Positions 50,973 through 60,016 are shown, numbered from the stretch's first letter. The stretch is DNA of 64,000 nucleotides from Chryseobacterium phosphatilyticum (GCF_002899825.2 NZ_PPED02000003.1:638263-702262), one strand, 5' to 3'. Notes: generated by a model from the letters alone, not told the origin. A program made the numbers and translations.

Positions 50973-52140
50973 CGGAGGTTTGGATACTTCCTATTGTGCT
51001 AAATATCTTAGTGAAACACTAGGGTATGATGTGTACGCAGTTACTGTAAATACCGGAGGTTTTTCGAAAGAAGAGGAAAAAGAATTGGAAAGAAAAGCTT
51101 TAAACCTTGGGGTAAAGGAGTACAGGTGCGTGGACGCTCAGGAGGATTATTATAATTCATGTGTGAAGTATTTAATTTTCGGAAATGTATTGAAAAATAA
51201 TACCTATCCTCTTTCTGTAAGTGCTGAACGTACGATTCAGGCTCAGGAAATTGCAAAATATGCCATGGAGGTGAATGCGGATGCTATTGCCCACGGAAGT
51301 ACAGGTGCCGGAAATGACCAGGTTCGTTTTGATCTGATTTTTCAGGTGATGTGTCCTGATGTAGAGATTATTACGCCAATCCGTGACATGGCTTTGTCCC
51401 GTGAAGAGGAGATTGAGTTTTTGAAAAGCCATGGCTATGAAATGGAATTCCATAAAGCTCAATATTCAGTAAATAAAGGTCTTTGGGGAACTTCTGTAGG
51501 AGGAAAGGAAACTTTAACCTCAAGAAATTATCTTCCGGAAGAAGCTTTTCCTTCTCAGATAAAAGAAACTCAGCCTTCAGAGCTTGAAGTTGAATTTAAA
51601 AACGGAGAAGTGATTGCTGTGAACGGTGAACGTTTTGAACACTCTGTATATGCTATTCAAAAAATTGAAGAGTTAGCTTCTGCTTACGGAATCGGGCGTG
51701 ATATTCATGTGGGAGATACGATTGTGGGAATTAAAGGAAGAGTAGGGTTTGAAGCTGCTGCAGCTTCGGTCATTATCAAGGCGCATCATTTATTGGAAAA
51801 GCACACGCTTTCAAAATATCAGCAAATGATGAAATCCCAGTTGTCCGACTGGTATGGAAACTGGCTGCATGAAGCACTTTTCCTGGATCCTGTAATGAGA
51901 AATATTGAGTCTTTCTTAACGGATTCTCAGAAAACCGTAAGCGGAAAAGTATTTGTAACCCTTCATCCATATCGATTTATTTTAAATGGAATTGAGTCTG
52001 ATCACGATTTGATGTCTGATCAATTCGGAAGCTATGGAGAAGCAAACAGAGCATGGACAGGAGAAGATGTAAAAGGATATACCAAGATTGTAAGTAATTC
52101 TTTAAATATATATCACCAGATTAACCAAAATATCAATTAG
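50944..52140 (+). CDS. argG: Argininosuccinate synthase
   Basis: Joins citrulline and aspartate with ATP. 398 aa from the ATG at 50944; this start places the ATP pyrophosphatase P-loop VILAFSGGLDTSYCAKYL at the N-terminus, whereas an earlier in-frame ATG adds 12 residues inside the GNAT gene. HGSTGAGNDQVRFD is the second signature. The gene lies early in the operon, right after the acyltransferase and ahead of argC. Confidence 0.95.
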   Translation: MNKKVILAFSGGLDTSYCAKYLSETLGYDVYAVTVNTGGFSKEEEKELERKALNLGVKEYRCVDAQEDYYNSCVKYLIFGNVLKNNTYPLSVSAERTIQAQEIAKYAMEVNADAIAHGSTGAGNDQVRFDLIFQVMCPDVEIITPIRDMALSREEEIEFLKSHGYEMEFHKAQYSVNKGLWGTSVGGKETLTSRNYLPEEAFPSQIKETQPSELEVEFKNGEVIAVNGERFEHSVYAIQKIEELASAYGIGRDIHVGDTIVGIKGRVGFEAAAASVIIKAHHLLEKHTLSKYQQMMKSQLSDWYGNWLHEALFLDPVMRNIESFLTDSQKTVSGKVFVTLHPYRFILNGIESDHDLMSDQFGSYGEANRAWTGEDVKGYTKIVSNSLNIYHQINQNIN

Positions 52141-52182
52141 TTCCGAAGGAACGATTTAATACAAGATAGGATGCAGTCCTAT
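52141..52182. repeat. Double-hairpin intergenic element, arg copy 1
   Basis: Starting immediately after the argG stop: hairpin TTCC-GAA-GGAA, then CGATTTAATA, then hairpin ATAGGA-TGCAG-TCCTAT (52166-52182). The same arrangement with compensating base changes follows argF'. Confidence 0.7.
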
Positions 52183-52193
52183 CAGATTAAAAT

Positions 52194-53159
52194 ATGAAGA
52201 AAACAATAGGAATAGTTGGTGCTAACGGTTATACAGGAAGCGAGTTGATTCGTATACTGGCTTTCCATCCTTATGTGACATTGAGTTTTTTATATAGTCG
52301 TTCGAATTCGGGAACAAGAATATCAGATTTGTACCCGGATTTAACGACGGTTTGTGATCAGGTATTAACCAATCAGACAGAAGAGGTTGATATTCTTTTC
52401 CTATGTCTTCCCCATAAGGAAAGTCAAAACTGGTTAACTCAAAATCCCGTTAACGATGAAACTTTGGTTATTGACCTTGGAAATGATTTCCGTCTGGATG
52501 GAAATTTTGAAAACAGAAATTTTATCTATGGATTGCCGGAAATACATAGAAAACAACTGGTGGGGGCAAAAAGTATCGCCAATCCGGGATGTTTTGCGAC
52601 GGCAATTCAAATGGCATTATTGCCATTAGCGGAAAAAGGGTTATTAAATGAGGTTTTTACCACAGGAATTACAGGCTCTACAGGTGCTGGCCAGTCTTTA
52701 CAGGCTACGACCCATTTTACCTGGAGAAATGATAATATATCAGCGTATAAAACCTTAACCCACCAGCATGTGGATGAGATTTTACAACAGTTGATTTCAT
52801 ATAATAATAAAGAAGTAAACCTGAATTTTGTTCCATGGCGGGGAGATTTTGCAAGAGGGATTTTTACAAGTTCCACCATGAAGACGGATATGGAATTGGA
52901 GGAAATAGAACAATTGTATCAGGATTTTTATGCAGGGGAGCCTTTCGTGACGGTAAGTCAGAGGGCGGTTGATTTAAAGCAGGTTGTCAATACGAATCGC
53001 TGTGTGATTCAGATCGAAAAGAGTGGAAATGTTGCCGTTATTCATTCAGCGATTGACAATTTGTTAAAAGGTGCTTCAGGACAGGCGGTACAGAATATGA
53101 ATATCGCAATGGGCTGGGAAGAAAATGCGGGATTAAATTTAAAACCAATAGCATTTTAA
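52194..53159 (+). CDS. argC: N-acyl-gamma-glutamyl-phosphate reductase
   Basis: NADPH-dependent third step of ornithine synthesis. 321 aa. The dinucleotide-binding GIVGANGYTGSELIRIL is at the N-terminus and the catalytic cysteine is in KSIANPGCFATAIQMAL. Downstream, HQHVDEI and FVPWRGDFARGIF carry the usual C-terminal motifs. It follows argG by 53 nt of repeat. Confidence 0.95.
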   Translation: MKKTIGIVGANGYTGSELIRILAFHPYVTLSFLYSRSNSGTRISDLYPDLTTVCDQVLTNQTEEVDILFLCLPHKESQNWLTQNPVNDETLVIDLGNDFRLDGNFENRNFIYGLPEIHRKQLVGAKSIANPGCFATAIQMALLPLAEKGLLNEVFTTGITGSTGAGQSLQATTHFTWRNDNISAYKTLTHQHVDEILQQLISYNNKEVNLNFVPWRGDFARGIFTSSTMKTDMELEEIEQLYQDFYAGEPFVTVSQRAVDLKQVVNTNRCVIQIEKSGNVAVIHSAIDNLLKGASGQAVQNMNIAMGWEENAGLNLKPIAF

Positions 53160-53280
53160 ACCTGTTAATGTAAAAAGTATTAATAAAGTCGGAGGTTGCG
53201 GATCATAGATTACAGGTATTAAGAGAAATGATTATCTATTAATGATCAACTTTCAACTTTCAATTTTCAACTAAAAAGAC

Positions 53281-54420
53281 ATGAATTTATTCAACGTATA
53301 TCCATTATTCAATATAAACCCGGTTAAAGCTCAGGGATCTTTCCTTTGGGATGATAAAGGAGAACAATATCTTGACTTTTACGGAGGTCATGCGGTAATC
53401 TCTATCGGACATAACCATCCGCATTATCAGACTAAGTTGAAGGAACAATTGGAAAAAATTTCTTTCTATTCCAATTCCGTTCAGAATGAATTGCAGACGG
53501 AACTGGCAGAAAAGCTTGGAAAACTATCAGGATATGAAGATTACAATCTTTTCTTGTGTAATTCAGGAGCTGAAGCTAATGAAAATGCACTAAAACTGGC
53601 CTCTTTCCATAACGGAAAGAATAAAGTCTTGTATTTCTCAGGTTCATTTCACGGAAGAACTTCTGCGGCGGTTTCGGTAACAGATAATCCAAAAATTGTT
53701 GCACCTGTCAACTTCTCTGAAAGATTTATCAAATCAGAATGGAATGATATTGAGCAGCTTGAAAAGACTTTCGAGCTTCATGGAAATGAAATTTCTTCCG
53801 TAATCATCGAAGGAATTCAGGGAGTAGGCGGAATTATGATTCCAACACCGGAGTTCTTATCGAAAATCAAAGACTTGTGTGAGAAATATAACACGGTATT
53901 GATTCTGGATGAGGTGCAATCGGGATACGGAAGAAGCGGATATTTCTTTGCACATCAGGAATTCGGAATTGAACCGGATATCATTACAACCGCAAAAGGA
54001 ATGGGGAATGGGTTCCCTGTTGGTGGGGTTTTAATTCATCCGAAATTTGAGGCAAGCAATGGTTTGCTAGGTACTACATTCGGGGGAAATCACCTGGCAT
54101 GTGTCGCTTCAATTGCGGTATTGGATGTGATGAAAGAAGAAAACCTCATTGAAAATGCTCAACAAATGGGCGAGTATATTGAAAACGAAATTAAAGATTT
54201 ACCCCATATTAAATCGATCCGAAGGAAAGGATTAATGATCGGAATAGAGCTGGACAGTGACTGTTCAGAAGTAAGGAAAAGCTTACTGTTTGATCATCAT
54301 ATTTTCACCGGAAACTCAAATGATAAAAGTGTTTTAAGGATTCTTCCGGCATTGAATATCAAAAAAGAGCAGACGGATCTTTTTATCAACGCGTTGAGAG
54401 AGATATTAAAAAATAGGTAA
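53281..54420 (+). CDS. argD: N-acylornithine aminotransferase
   Basis: PLP-dependent class III transaminase, 379 aa. Visible: NSGAEANENALKLA (PLP-phosphate region), the aspartate in ILDEVQSGYGRSG and the Schiff-base lysine in TTAKGMGNGFPVGG. It acts between ArgC and ArgF'. Acetyl- and succinyl-ornithine are both handled by this family, so sequence does not settle the acyl group. The 121-nt gap before it contains no hairpin element but has a short TTTCAACTTTCAATTTTCAA run. Confidence 0.93.
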   Translation: MNLFNVYPLFNINPVKAQGSFLWDDKGEQYLDFYGGHAVISIGHNHPHYQTKLKEQLEKISFYSNSVQNELQTELAEKLGKLSGYEDYNLFLCNSGAEANENALKLASFHNGKNKVLYFSGSFHGRTSAAVSVTDNPKIVAPVNFSERFIKSEWNDIEQLEKTFELHGNEISSVIIEGIQGVGGIMIPTPEFLSKIKDLCEKYNTVLILDEVQSGYGRSGYFFAHQEFGIEPDIITTAKGMGNGFPVGGVLIHPKFEASNGLLGTTFGGNHLACVASIAVLDVMKEENLIENAQQMGEYIENEIKDLPHIKSIRRKGLMIGIELDSDCSEVRKSLLFDHHIFTGNSNDKSVLRILPALNIKKEQTDLFINALREILKNR

Positions 54421-54471
54421 TGCGAAAGAGTAAAGTTGCAAAAGAGAAGAGGATATAATGAAAATGTTTGT

Positions 54472-54552
54472 TTGTCATTCTGAAAAAGCAAGCTGAAATG
54501 AAGGATATAAAAACTGTACAAAATAATATTCCCCCTTTCATCAGAATGACAA
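54472..54552. repeat. Inverted-repeat element with TTGTCATTCTGA ends
   Basis: Perfect 12-bp ends, TTGTCATTCTGA (54472-54483) and TCAGAATGACAA (54541-54552), enclose 57 bp between argD and argF'. The end sequence is a phrase I recognise as frequent in flavobacterial spacers. No ORF inside. Confidence 0.7.
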
Positions 54553-54621
54553 CTCTTTCCAATTGCTAAGTAAAATCTCAACAAGAATTATGAACGCGGA
54601 AATCTTTAAAATCAATTCAAA

Positions 54622-55572
54622 ATGAAAAAATTCACAGCTGTAAGTGATATAGAAAACTTACAGGAAATCATAAAAAAAGCTTTAGAAATCAAAGCAAATC
54701 CACTTTCTGAAACAGAAAAAGGAAAGGGAAAAACCATTGGACTTGTATTTTTAAATTCAAGTTTAAGAACCCGTTTAAGCAGTCAGATTGCGGCCCAAAA
54801 CTTAGGATTAAATGTTTTGACGTTAAATGCAGCCCAGGAAGCCTGGAATCTTGAATTTGCTGACGGAGCAGTAATGAACGGGGATACCGTAGAACACATC
54901 AAAGATGCTATTGAAGTTTTGAATCAATATTGTGATATCATTGCTGTACGTTGTTTCGCGGGAATGAAGAGTAAAGAAGACGATGTCAATGAAAGCATTC
55001 TGAGCCAGTTTGAAAAACATGCAAAAGTGCCTGTTATTTCTTTGGAATCTGCAACACGTCACCCGCTTCAAAGTTTGGCAGATTGTATTACCATTACTGA
55101 AAACTGGAAAAAAGAGGATAAACCAAAAGTAGTTCTTACCTGGGCGCCGCACATCAAACCGATTGCTCATGCCGTAGGAAACTCTTTTGCAGAGTGGATG
55201 CAGGAAATGGATGTTGAGCTGGTGATTACCAATCCGGAAGGATATGATCTGGATCCGGCTTTTACAAAAGATACAAAAGTAATTCATGATCAGGATGAAG
55301 CCTTAAAAGATGCGGATTTTATTTATGTTAAAAACTGGTCATCCTTTGACGACTATGCCGCAATGCCTGAAGTTAAAGGAGACTGGATGCTGACTAAAGA
55401 AAAACTGGCCAATACAAACAACGCAAAAGTAATGCACTGCCTGCCGGTTCGTCGTAATGTTGAATTAAGCGATGAAGTAATGGATGGAGAAAATTCAATT
55501 ATTTACCAACAGGCAAAGAATCGTATTTTCTCAGCGCAAGCCGTTTTCAGTGAAATTTTAGACAGTATATAA
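54622..55572 (+). CDS. argF': N-succinyl- (or N-acetyl-) ornithine carbamoyltransferase
   Basis: Carbamoylates an N-acylornithine to N-acylcitrulline. 316 aa. The carbamoyl-phosphate motif is LNSSLRTRLSSQ (Ser-Leu-Arg-Thr-Arg, as in Bacteroides fragilis SOTCase), with ATRHPLQSLAD and MHCLPVRRNVELSD. Residue 90 is Val (MNGDTVEHI) where B. fragilis succinyl-ornithine enzyme has Pro90 and Xanthomonas acetylornithine enzyme has Glu92; published exchanges show that Pro, Ser, Val or Ala at this site gives succinylornithine specificity. The prediction is thus N-succinylornithine. Confidence 0.9.
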   Translation: MKKFTAVSDIENLQEIIKKALEIKANPLSETEKGKGKTIGLVFLNSSLRTRLSSQIAAQNLGLNVLTLNAAQEAWNLEFADGAVMNGDTVEHIKDAIEVLNQYCDIIAVRCFAGMKSKEDDVNESILSQFEKHAKVPVISLESATRHPLQSLADCITITENWKKEDKPKVVLTWAPHIKPIAHAVGNSFAEWMQEMDVELVITNPEGYDLDPAFTKDTKVIHDQDEALKDADFIYVKNWSSFDDYAAMPEVKGDWMLTKEKLANTNNAKVMHCLPVRRNVELSDEVMDGENSIIYQQAKNRIFSAQAVFSEILDSI

Positions 55573-55573
55573 A

Positions 55574-55617
55574 GTCCCGAAGGGACGATTTAACCCCAAG
55601 ATAGGAATCCATTCCTA
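55574..55617. repeat. Double-hairpin intergenic element, arg copy 2
   Basis: Begins one base after the argF' stop: GTCCC-GAA-GGGAC (55574-55586), GATTTAA, then TAGGAAT-CC-ATTCCTA (55602-55617). The stems differ from copy 1 by paired changes while the GAA loop and CGATTTAA are kept. Confidence 0.7.
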
Positions 55618-55640
55618 ATTAGTTCTAATGTAAAATAAAA

Positions 55641-56435
55641 ATGAAACAGAAAATATACATCATAAAAATTGGCGGAGCGCTCATTGATGATGAACGATTA
55701 CTGGATCAGTTTTTAGATCAGTTTTCCGATATCAAAGAAAAAAAGATCCTTGTGCACGGCGGAGGAAAGTTAGCGACGACTTTAGCTGATAAGCTGGGAA
55801 TTGAGCAGAAGATGATCAATGGAAGGAGAATTACCGATAAGGAAACATTGGATATTGTAACAATGGTTTATGCCGGGGGAATCAATAAAAATATTGTAGA
55901 AAAGCTTCAACAGAAAAAATGCAATGCCATCGGCTTTTCTGGTGCAGACGGAAATCTGATCAAAGCGAAGAAAAGAGAACACCCGGAAATTGATTTCGGA
56001 TTTGTTGGAGATATCAATAAGAAAAGTGTGAATAGAAAGCTGCTTTCAAAACTGATTAAACTGGATCTTATTCCTGTATTTTCAGCAATTACACACGATA
56101 AAAAGGGTAATCTTTTCAATACCAATGCAGATACTATTGCTTCTGTAATGGCACAGGCATTATCTGAAAAATATGAAGTTGAGCTATTGTATTGCTTTGA
56201 TAAAGAAGGGGTGCTGGAAGATGTAAATGACCCCGAATCGTTAATCAAAACGGTTTCTGAAGAAGAATTTACCGTATTGAAGGAAGAAGGAAAGCTGCAC
56301 AAAGGGATTTTACCCAAACTTGAAAACGCTCTTGGAGCGATAAAAAATAATGTAAATAAAGTGTTTCTGATTAAAGAAACAGAATTAAAAAACCATATAG
56401 AGAATCATCATGCAGGAACTGAAATCTGTTTATAA
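55641..56435 (+). CDS. argB: N-acylglutamate kinase
   Basis: Phosphorylates the gamma-carboxylate of N-acylglutamate. 264 aa of the amino acid kinase family: IKIGGALIDDE at the N-terminus, VHGGGKLATTLAD binding the acyl substrate, and NADTIASVMAQALS in the ATP part. The feedback-sensitive N-terminal helix of arginine-inhibited ArgB is absent, so direct inhibition by arginine is less likely. The end overlaps argE by 26 nt. Confidence 0.94.
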   Translation: MKQKIYIIKIGGALIDDERLLDQFLDQFSDIKEKKILVHGGGKLATTLADKLGIEQKMINGRRITDKETLDIVTMVYAGGINKNIVEKLQQKKCNAIGFSGADGNLIKAKKREHPEIDFGFVGDINKKSVNRKLLSKLIKLDLIPVFSAITHDKKGNLFNTNADTIASVMAQALSEKYEVELLYCFDKEGVLEDVNDPESLIKTVSEEEFTVLKEEGKLHKGILPKLENALGAIKNNVNKVFLIKETELKNHIENHHAGTEICL

Positions 56436-57492
56436 TAAAGAAGAATTATTGAATAATGCGGTCGGATTGCTTAAAAATTTGATTGAGATTCCTTCATTCA
56501 GTAAAGATGAATTCAATACGTCGGTAGAAATTGAGAACTTTTTTAAAAAACATCAGATTCCGACCAAGCGTTTTAAAAATAATATCTGGGCAGTGAATAA
56601 AAACTTTGACGTATTCAAACCGTCTGTTTTATTAAACACCCATCATGATACGGTAAAACCTAATAAAGCGTACACACTTGATCCGTTTGTACCAGTAGAA
56701 AAGGATGGAAAGTTGTATGGGCTGGGGAGTAATGATGCAGGAGCTTCTCTGGTTTCTATGGCGCAGGTTTTTTTACATTTTTATCACAAAGAAGATTTAC
56801 AATATAATTTAGTTATTGCTTTGACGGCAGAGGAGGAGATCTCAGGATTTGATGGCATCGAAGCTTTATTTCCGCAGCTACCCAATGTAGAACTTGCTAT
56901 TGTAGGAGAACCCACGCAGATGAATCTGGCGATTGCAGAAAAAGGTCTTTTGGTGATTGATGGAGAAATGAAAGGTACTCCTTCTCATGCTGCTCATCCT
57001 AACGATGACAATTCAATTGTGAAATGTATGCAGGATTTGCAGAATATTTTAAACTTTAAATTTCCAAAAGTTTCGGAATATCTGGGTGAAGTTAAAATTA
57101 CTTTATCAGGAATTCATGCAGGAGTCCAGCATAACGTTGTTCCCGAGTCATGTAATTTCACATTGGATGTAAGGGTAACGGATGAGTATTCCAATCAGGA
57201 AGCTTTTGAAATCATTCAGTCTCAAATGAAATCTACCCTTACGGCGAGGTCTTTCAGGTTGAATTCCTCAAAAATTGAAATGGATCACCCATTTGTAAAA
57301 GCAGGTCTTGAAATCGGAAGGACAACCTATGGTTCGCCAACATCCTCGGATCAGGCCATTATTCCATGTACATCGGTGAAAATAGGACCTGGAGACAGTA
57401 GGCGCTCTCACACGGCGGATGAATTCATCTATATCAATGAAATAGAGGAAGGGATAGAAATCTATATCCGGATTTTGGAAAAAGTTTTATAG
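56410..57492 (+). CDS. argE: N-acylornithine/N-acylcitrulline deacylase (M20 family)
   Basis: Zinc-dependent M20 amidohydrolase of 360 aa, removing the N-acyl group. Metal ligands are in LLNTHHDTVKP (His, Asp), KLYGLGSNDAGASL (Asp) and ALTAEEEISGFDG (Glu-Glu); a later His lies in GTPSHAAHP. In a Bacteroidetes pathway with ArgF' the physiological substrate is probably N-succinyl- or N-acetyl-citrulline, not ornithine. Translation is coupled to argB by the overlap. Confidence 0.88.
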   Translation: MQELKSVYNKEELLNNAVGLLKNLIEIPSFSKDEFNTSVEIENFFKKHQIPTKRFKNNIWAVNKNFDVFKPSVLLNTHHDTVKPNKAYTLDPFVPVEKDGKLYGLGSNDAGASLVSMAQVFLHFYHKEDLQYNLVIALTAEEEISGFDGIEALFPQLPNVELAIVGEPTQMNLAIAEKGLLVIDGEMKGTPSHAAHPNDDNSIVKCMQDLQNILNFKFPKVSEYLGEVKITLSGIHAGVQHNVVPESCNFTLDVRVTDEYSNQEAFEIIQSQMKSTLTARSFRLNSSKIEMDHPFVKAGLEIGRTTYGSPTSSDQAIIPCTSVKIGPGDSRRSHTADEFIYINEIEEGIEIYIRILEKVL

Positions 57493-57498
57493 AGATGT

Positions 57499-57547
57499 CA
57501 GAAACCAGATATCAGATGAAAATAAAGGTTCTGATGTCTGATATCTG
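57499..57547. repeat. Short inverted-repeat unit resembling the ends of the carA-carB insert
   Basis: Left arm 57499-57516 and right arm 57530-57547 match 15 of 18; the inner CAGATATCAGA/TCTGATATCTG pair is perfect. The motif ATCAGA plus CAGA resembles the 27-nt ends around the four-helix-bundle gene. It sits 6 nt after the argE stop. Confidence 0.6.
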
Positions 57548-57731
57548 AATTCTAGAATCAACAATATATGTTTTGACTACGCTCAGCAGGCAGAAAAGTT
57601 GACATTTTTAATAAAGATTTATGCAAAAATTACCATTAGAAATGAGACTTTGAATAAGGAAATGTTTTTTTATAGTTAATAATAAGGATGCCTTGCTGGG
57701 CATGTCAAAACCAATTAATAAATCATATGTT

Positions 57732-59036
57732 ATGAAAAAAATATGGCAGAAGGATGACCTTGCCACCAATATATTAGTCAATAACTTTACCGTAGGAAAA
57801 GATCTTGACTTCGACGAACGTTTAGCCAAATATGATGTTAAAGGTTCAATGGCCCATTGTAAAATGTTGGCAGAAACAGGGATTATTTCTCAGGAAGAAT
57901 CCGGGCAAATGTTATATGTCTTAAATACAATCCTTGATAAAATTGAAGATGGTAGTTTTGAAATTGATAAAGAAGCTGAGGATATCCATTCTCAGGTAGA
58001 AGCAATTCTCATTGAAGAATTGGGAGACACAGGAAAGAAGATTCACACGGCAAGATCAAGAAATGACCAGGTTTTATTGGATATTAAATTGTATCTTCTG
58101 GATGAAATCCGTGAAATAACAGCATTGACAGATGAGTTTTTCCAGATTTTAATCAAATTGGCAGATCAGCATAAAAATGTTCTGCTTCCCGGGTATACCC
58201 ATCTGCAGATTGCCATGCCTTCGTCTTTCGGATTGTGGTTTGGAGCCTATGCAGAAGCTTTGTTAGACGATGTTGAAATGTTGTTTTCAACGAAGAATAT
58301 CATCAACAAAAACCCATTAGGTTCGGCGGCAGGTTACGGTTCCTCTTTCCCGATCAATCGTGAAAGTACGACATATAACCTAGGTTTCCGGTCGATGAAT
58401 TATAATTCGGTGTATGCTCAGATGACGCGTGGGAAATCGGAGAAACTCCTTTCGATGGCAATGGCGACTTTGGCAGGAACGCTGGGTAAATTTGCATATG
58501 ATGTTTGTCTGTATTTAAGTCAGAATTTTAATTTCATCAGCTTTCCGAAAGAATTTACCACAGGAAGCAGCATCATGCCACATAAGAAGAATCCTGATAT
58601 TTTTGAGTTGGTTCGTGCGCGATGCAACAGAATCCAGTCTTTACCGAATGAGCTTATTTTGTTGACAAATAATCTTCCTTCAGGATATCACAGAGACGTA
58701 CAGTTAACGAAAGAAATCCTTTTCCCGGCAATCGACTCTTTAAAAGAATGCCTGGAAATTTTAAGCTATACTTTACCGAATATCCAGGTTAAAGATGGAA
58801 TTCTTGAGGATGAAAAATATAAATATCTTTTCAGTGTAGAGAAAATCAATGAAGAGGTAAAGAGTGGAAGTTCCTTCCGTGATGCCTATGTGAAAGTAGG
58901 GCAGGAGATCGAAAACAATGAGTTTGAGTTTGAACCCGGAGATCTTGATCATACCCATCAGGGAAGTTTAGGAAACCTTTGCCTGGATAAAATAGAATAT
59001 CAGTTTAATAAACTGAAAAATAAATTATTGGGTTAG
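57732..59036 (+). CDS. argH: Argininosuccinate lyase
   Basis: Splits argininosuccinate into arginine and fumarate, the last step. 434 aa from the ATG at 57732 (an earlier in-frame start adds 13 residues of unlikely sequence). SIMPHKKNPDIFELVR is the fumarase/lyase superfamily signature, and HTARSRNDQVLLDIKLYL and LLPGYTHLQIAMP are the other two conserved regions. Last gene of the operon. Confidence 0.95.
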   Translation: MKKIWQKDDLATNILVNNFTVGKDLDFDERLAKYDVKGSMAHCKMLAETGIISQEESGQMLYVLNTILDKIEDGSFEIDKEAEDIHSQVEAILIEELGDTGKKIHTARSRNDQVLLDIKLYLLDEIREITALTDEFFQILIKLADQHKNVLLPGYTHLQIAMPSSFGLWFGAYAEALLDDVEMLFSTKNIINKNPLGSAAGYGSSFPINRESTTYNLGFRSMNYNSVYAQMTRGKSEKLLSMAMATLAGTLGKFAYDVCLYLSQNFNFISFPKEFTTGSSIMPHKKNPDIFELVRARCNRIQSLPNELILLTNNLPSGYHRDVQLTKEILFPAIDSLKECLEILSYTLPNIQVKDGILEDEKYKYLFSVEKINEEVKSGSSFRDAYVKVGQEIENNEFEFEPGDLDHTHQGSLGNLCLDKIEYQFNKLKNKLLG

Positions 59037-59466
59037 AATCTGAACCATTGAGATTATAGAAATACTTAAGCCAAATCAGTAGAAACTAAAAAAATATCTT
59101 TTTTAGCCCGCTGCCTTTTCGTTGTGAAATAAATCTTAATCTTATACATCTTAACAGCTTAAGGTATCTTAATGGTTGGATTTTATTCCGCTCTTTGAAT
59201 TCAATGGTTGATTTTTGAAAGCTACGCAGGCATAAATTTTATCGGAGAAAATCTTTGTATCTTATAACATAAAACATGTAAAATCTCTTGTGCCTTGGCG
59301 TTTATAGCAAAATAAAGATTATAAAATGTTGGGAAGCAAAAAGATGCAAGGAATAATTATCTGGATTATTTTTAAGGTGCAAGAAAATCAAAGATTTTCA
59401 GCAAGTCAAAAAAATACGTTATGTAAAGAAAGTGCTTTTTGTAACGTGCTTTCGAATTCTAAAAGA
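59037..59466. other. Intergenic region, 430 bp
   Basis: The left third is the MITE-like element copy 2 (59043-59177). Further right are degraded phrases common in flavobacterial spacers (TCTTGTGCCTTGGCG near 59286). A frame of 76 codons at 59326-59556 has no supporting features and overlaps the Lrp gene. I see no RNA gene and no clear terminator for the arg operon. Confidence 0.5.
59043..59177. repeat. MITE-like element with AACCATTAAGA ends (copy 2)
   Basis: AACCATTGAGAT (59043-59054) pairs with ATCTTAATGGTT (59166-59177), 11 of 12. Shares ends but not the interior with the element at 48036-48145. Confidence 0.6.
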
Positions 59467-59928
59467 TTATTCCAGGTCAATTTTGAATTTGGTCGATTTC
59501 TTTACTTCGTGAAGTACAATAGAGCTGTGGTATTGTCCAATATTAGGGAGGTTTGAAATAACACTCACTGCAAATTCATTATAGGAATTGATATCTTTTG
59601 CGATAATTTTCAGCATATAATCGTATTCGCCAGAGAGACTGATGATTTCCTGAACCTCATCATATTTGGAAATGTTTTTCTCAAAGGTTTCCAATACTTT
59701 CTTGGATTGTTCTTTTAGTCGCACATTACAGTAGACGACAATATTCAGACCCAGCTTTTCACGGTTTAAAAGACCCACATATTTCTGAATAATTCCCTGT
59801 TTCTCCAATTGTTTGATTCTTTCATACGTAGGAGTAAAGGTAAGACCAATCTTTTCGGAGATTTCCTTAACAGATAATGTAGAGTCTTCCTGAATAATGC
59901 TGAGAATCATTTTGTCTTTTAAATCCAT
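59467..59928 (-). CDS. Lrp/AsnC-family transcriptional regulator
   Basis: A 153-aa regulator. An N-terminal HTH (LSVKEISEKIGLTFTPTYER, about residues 18-37) is joined to a RAM ligand-binding domain with the GxYD-type motif LSGEYDYMLKI. Lrp/AsnC proteins bind an amino acid and often control its metabolism. Lying between the arg and pyr operons, it is a candidate regulator of one or both, but no binding site was recognised. Confidence 0.9.
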   Translation of the reverse strand: MDLKDKMILSIIQEDSTLSVKEISEKIGLTFTPTYERIKQLEKQGIIQKYVGLLNREKLGLNIVVYCNVRLKEQSKKVLETFEKNISKYDEVQEIISLSGEYDYMLKIIAKDINSYNEFAVSVISNLPNIGQYHSSIVLHEVKKSTKFKIDLE

Positions 59929-60016
59929 AGAACTGATTTGAGTTGTAACAAAAATATTAATTTTAAATGAGAATAAGGAAGGACTCTGGTTTTTAAATTT
60001 ATTTTAAACTTAATTT

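Noticed and set aside
59326..59556. A 76-codon plus-strand frame between argH and the Lrp gene
   Set aside because: It overlaps the 3' end of the Lrp gene, contains degraded repeat phrases, and has no promoter, signal or recognisable motif.
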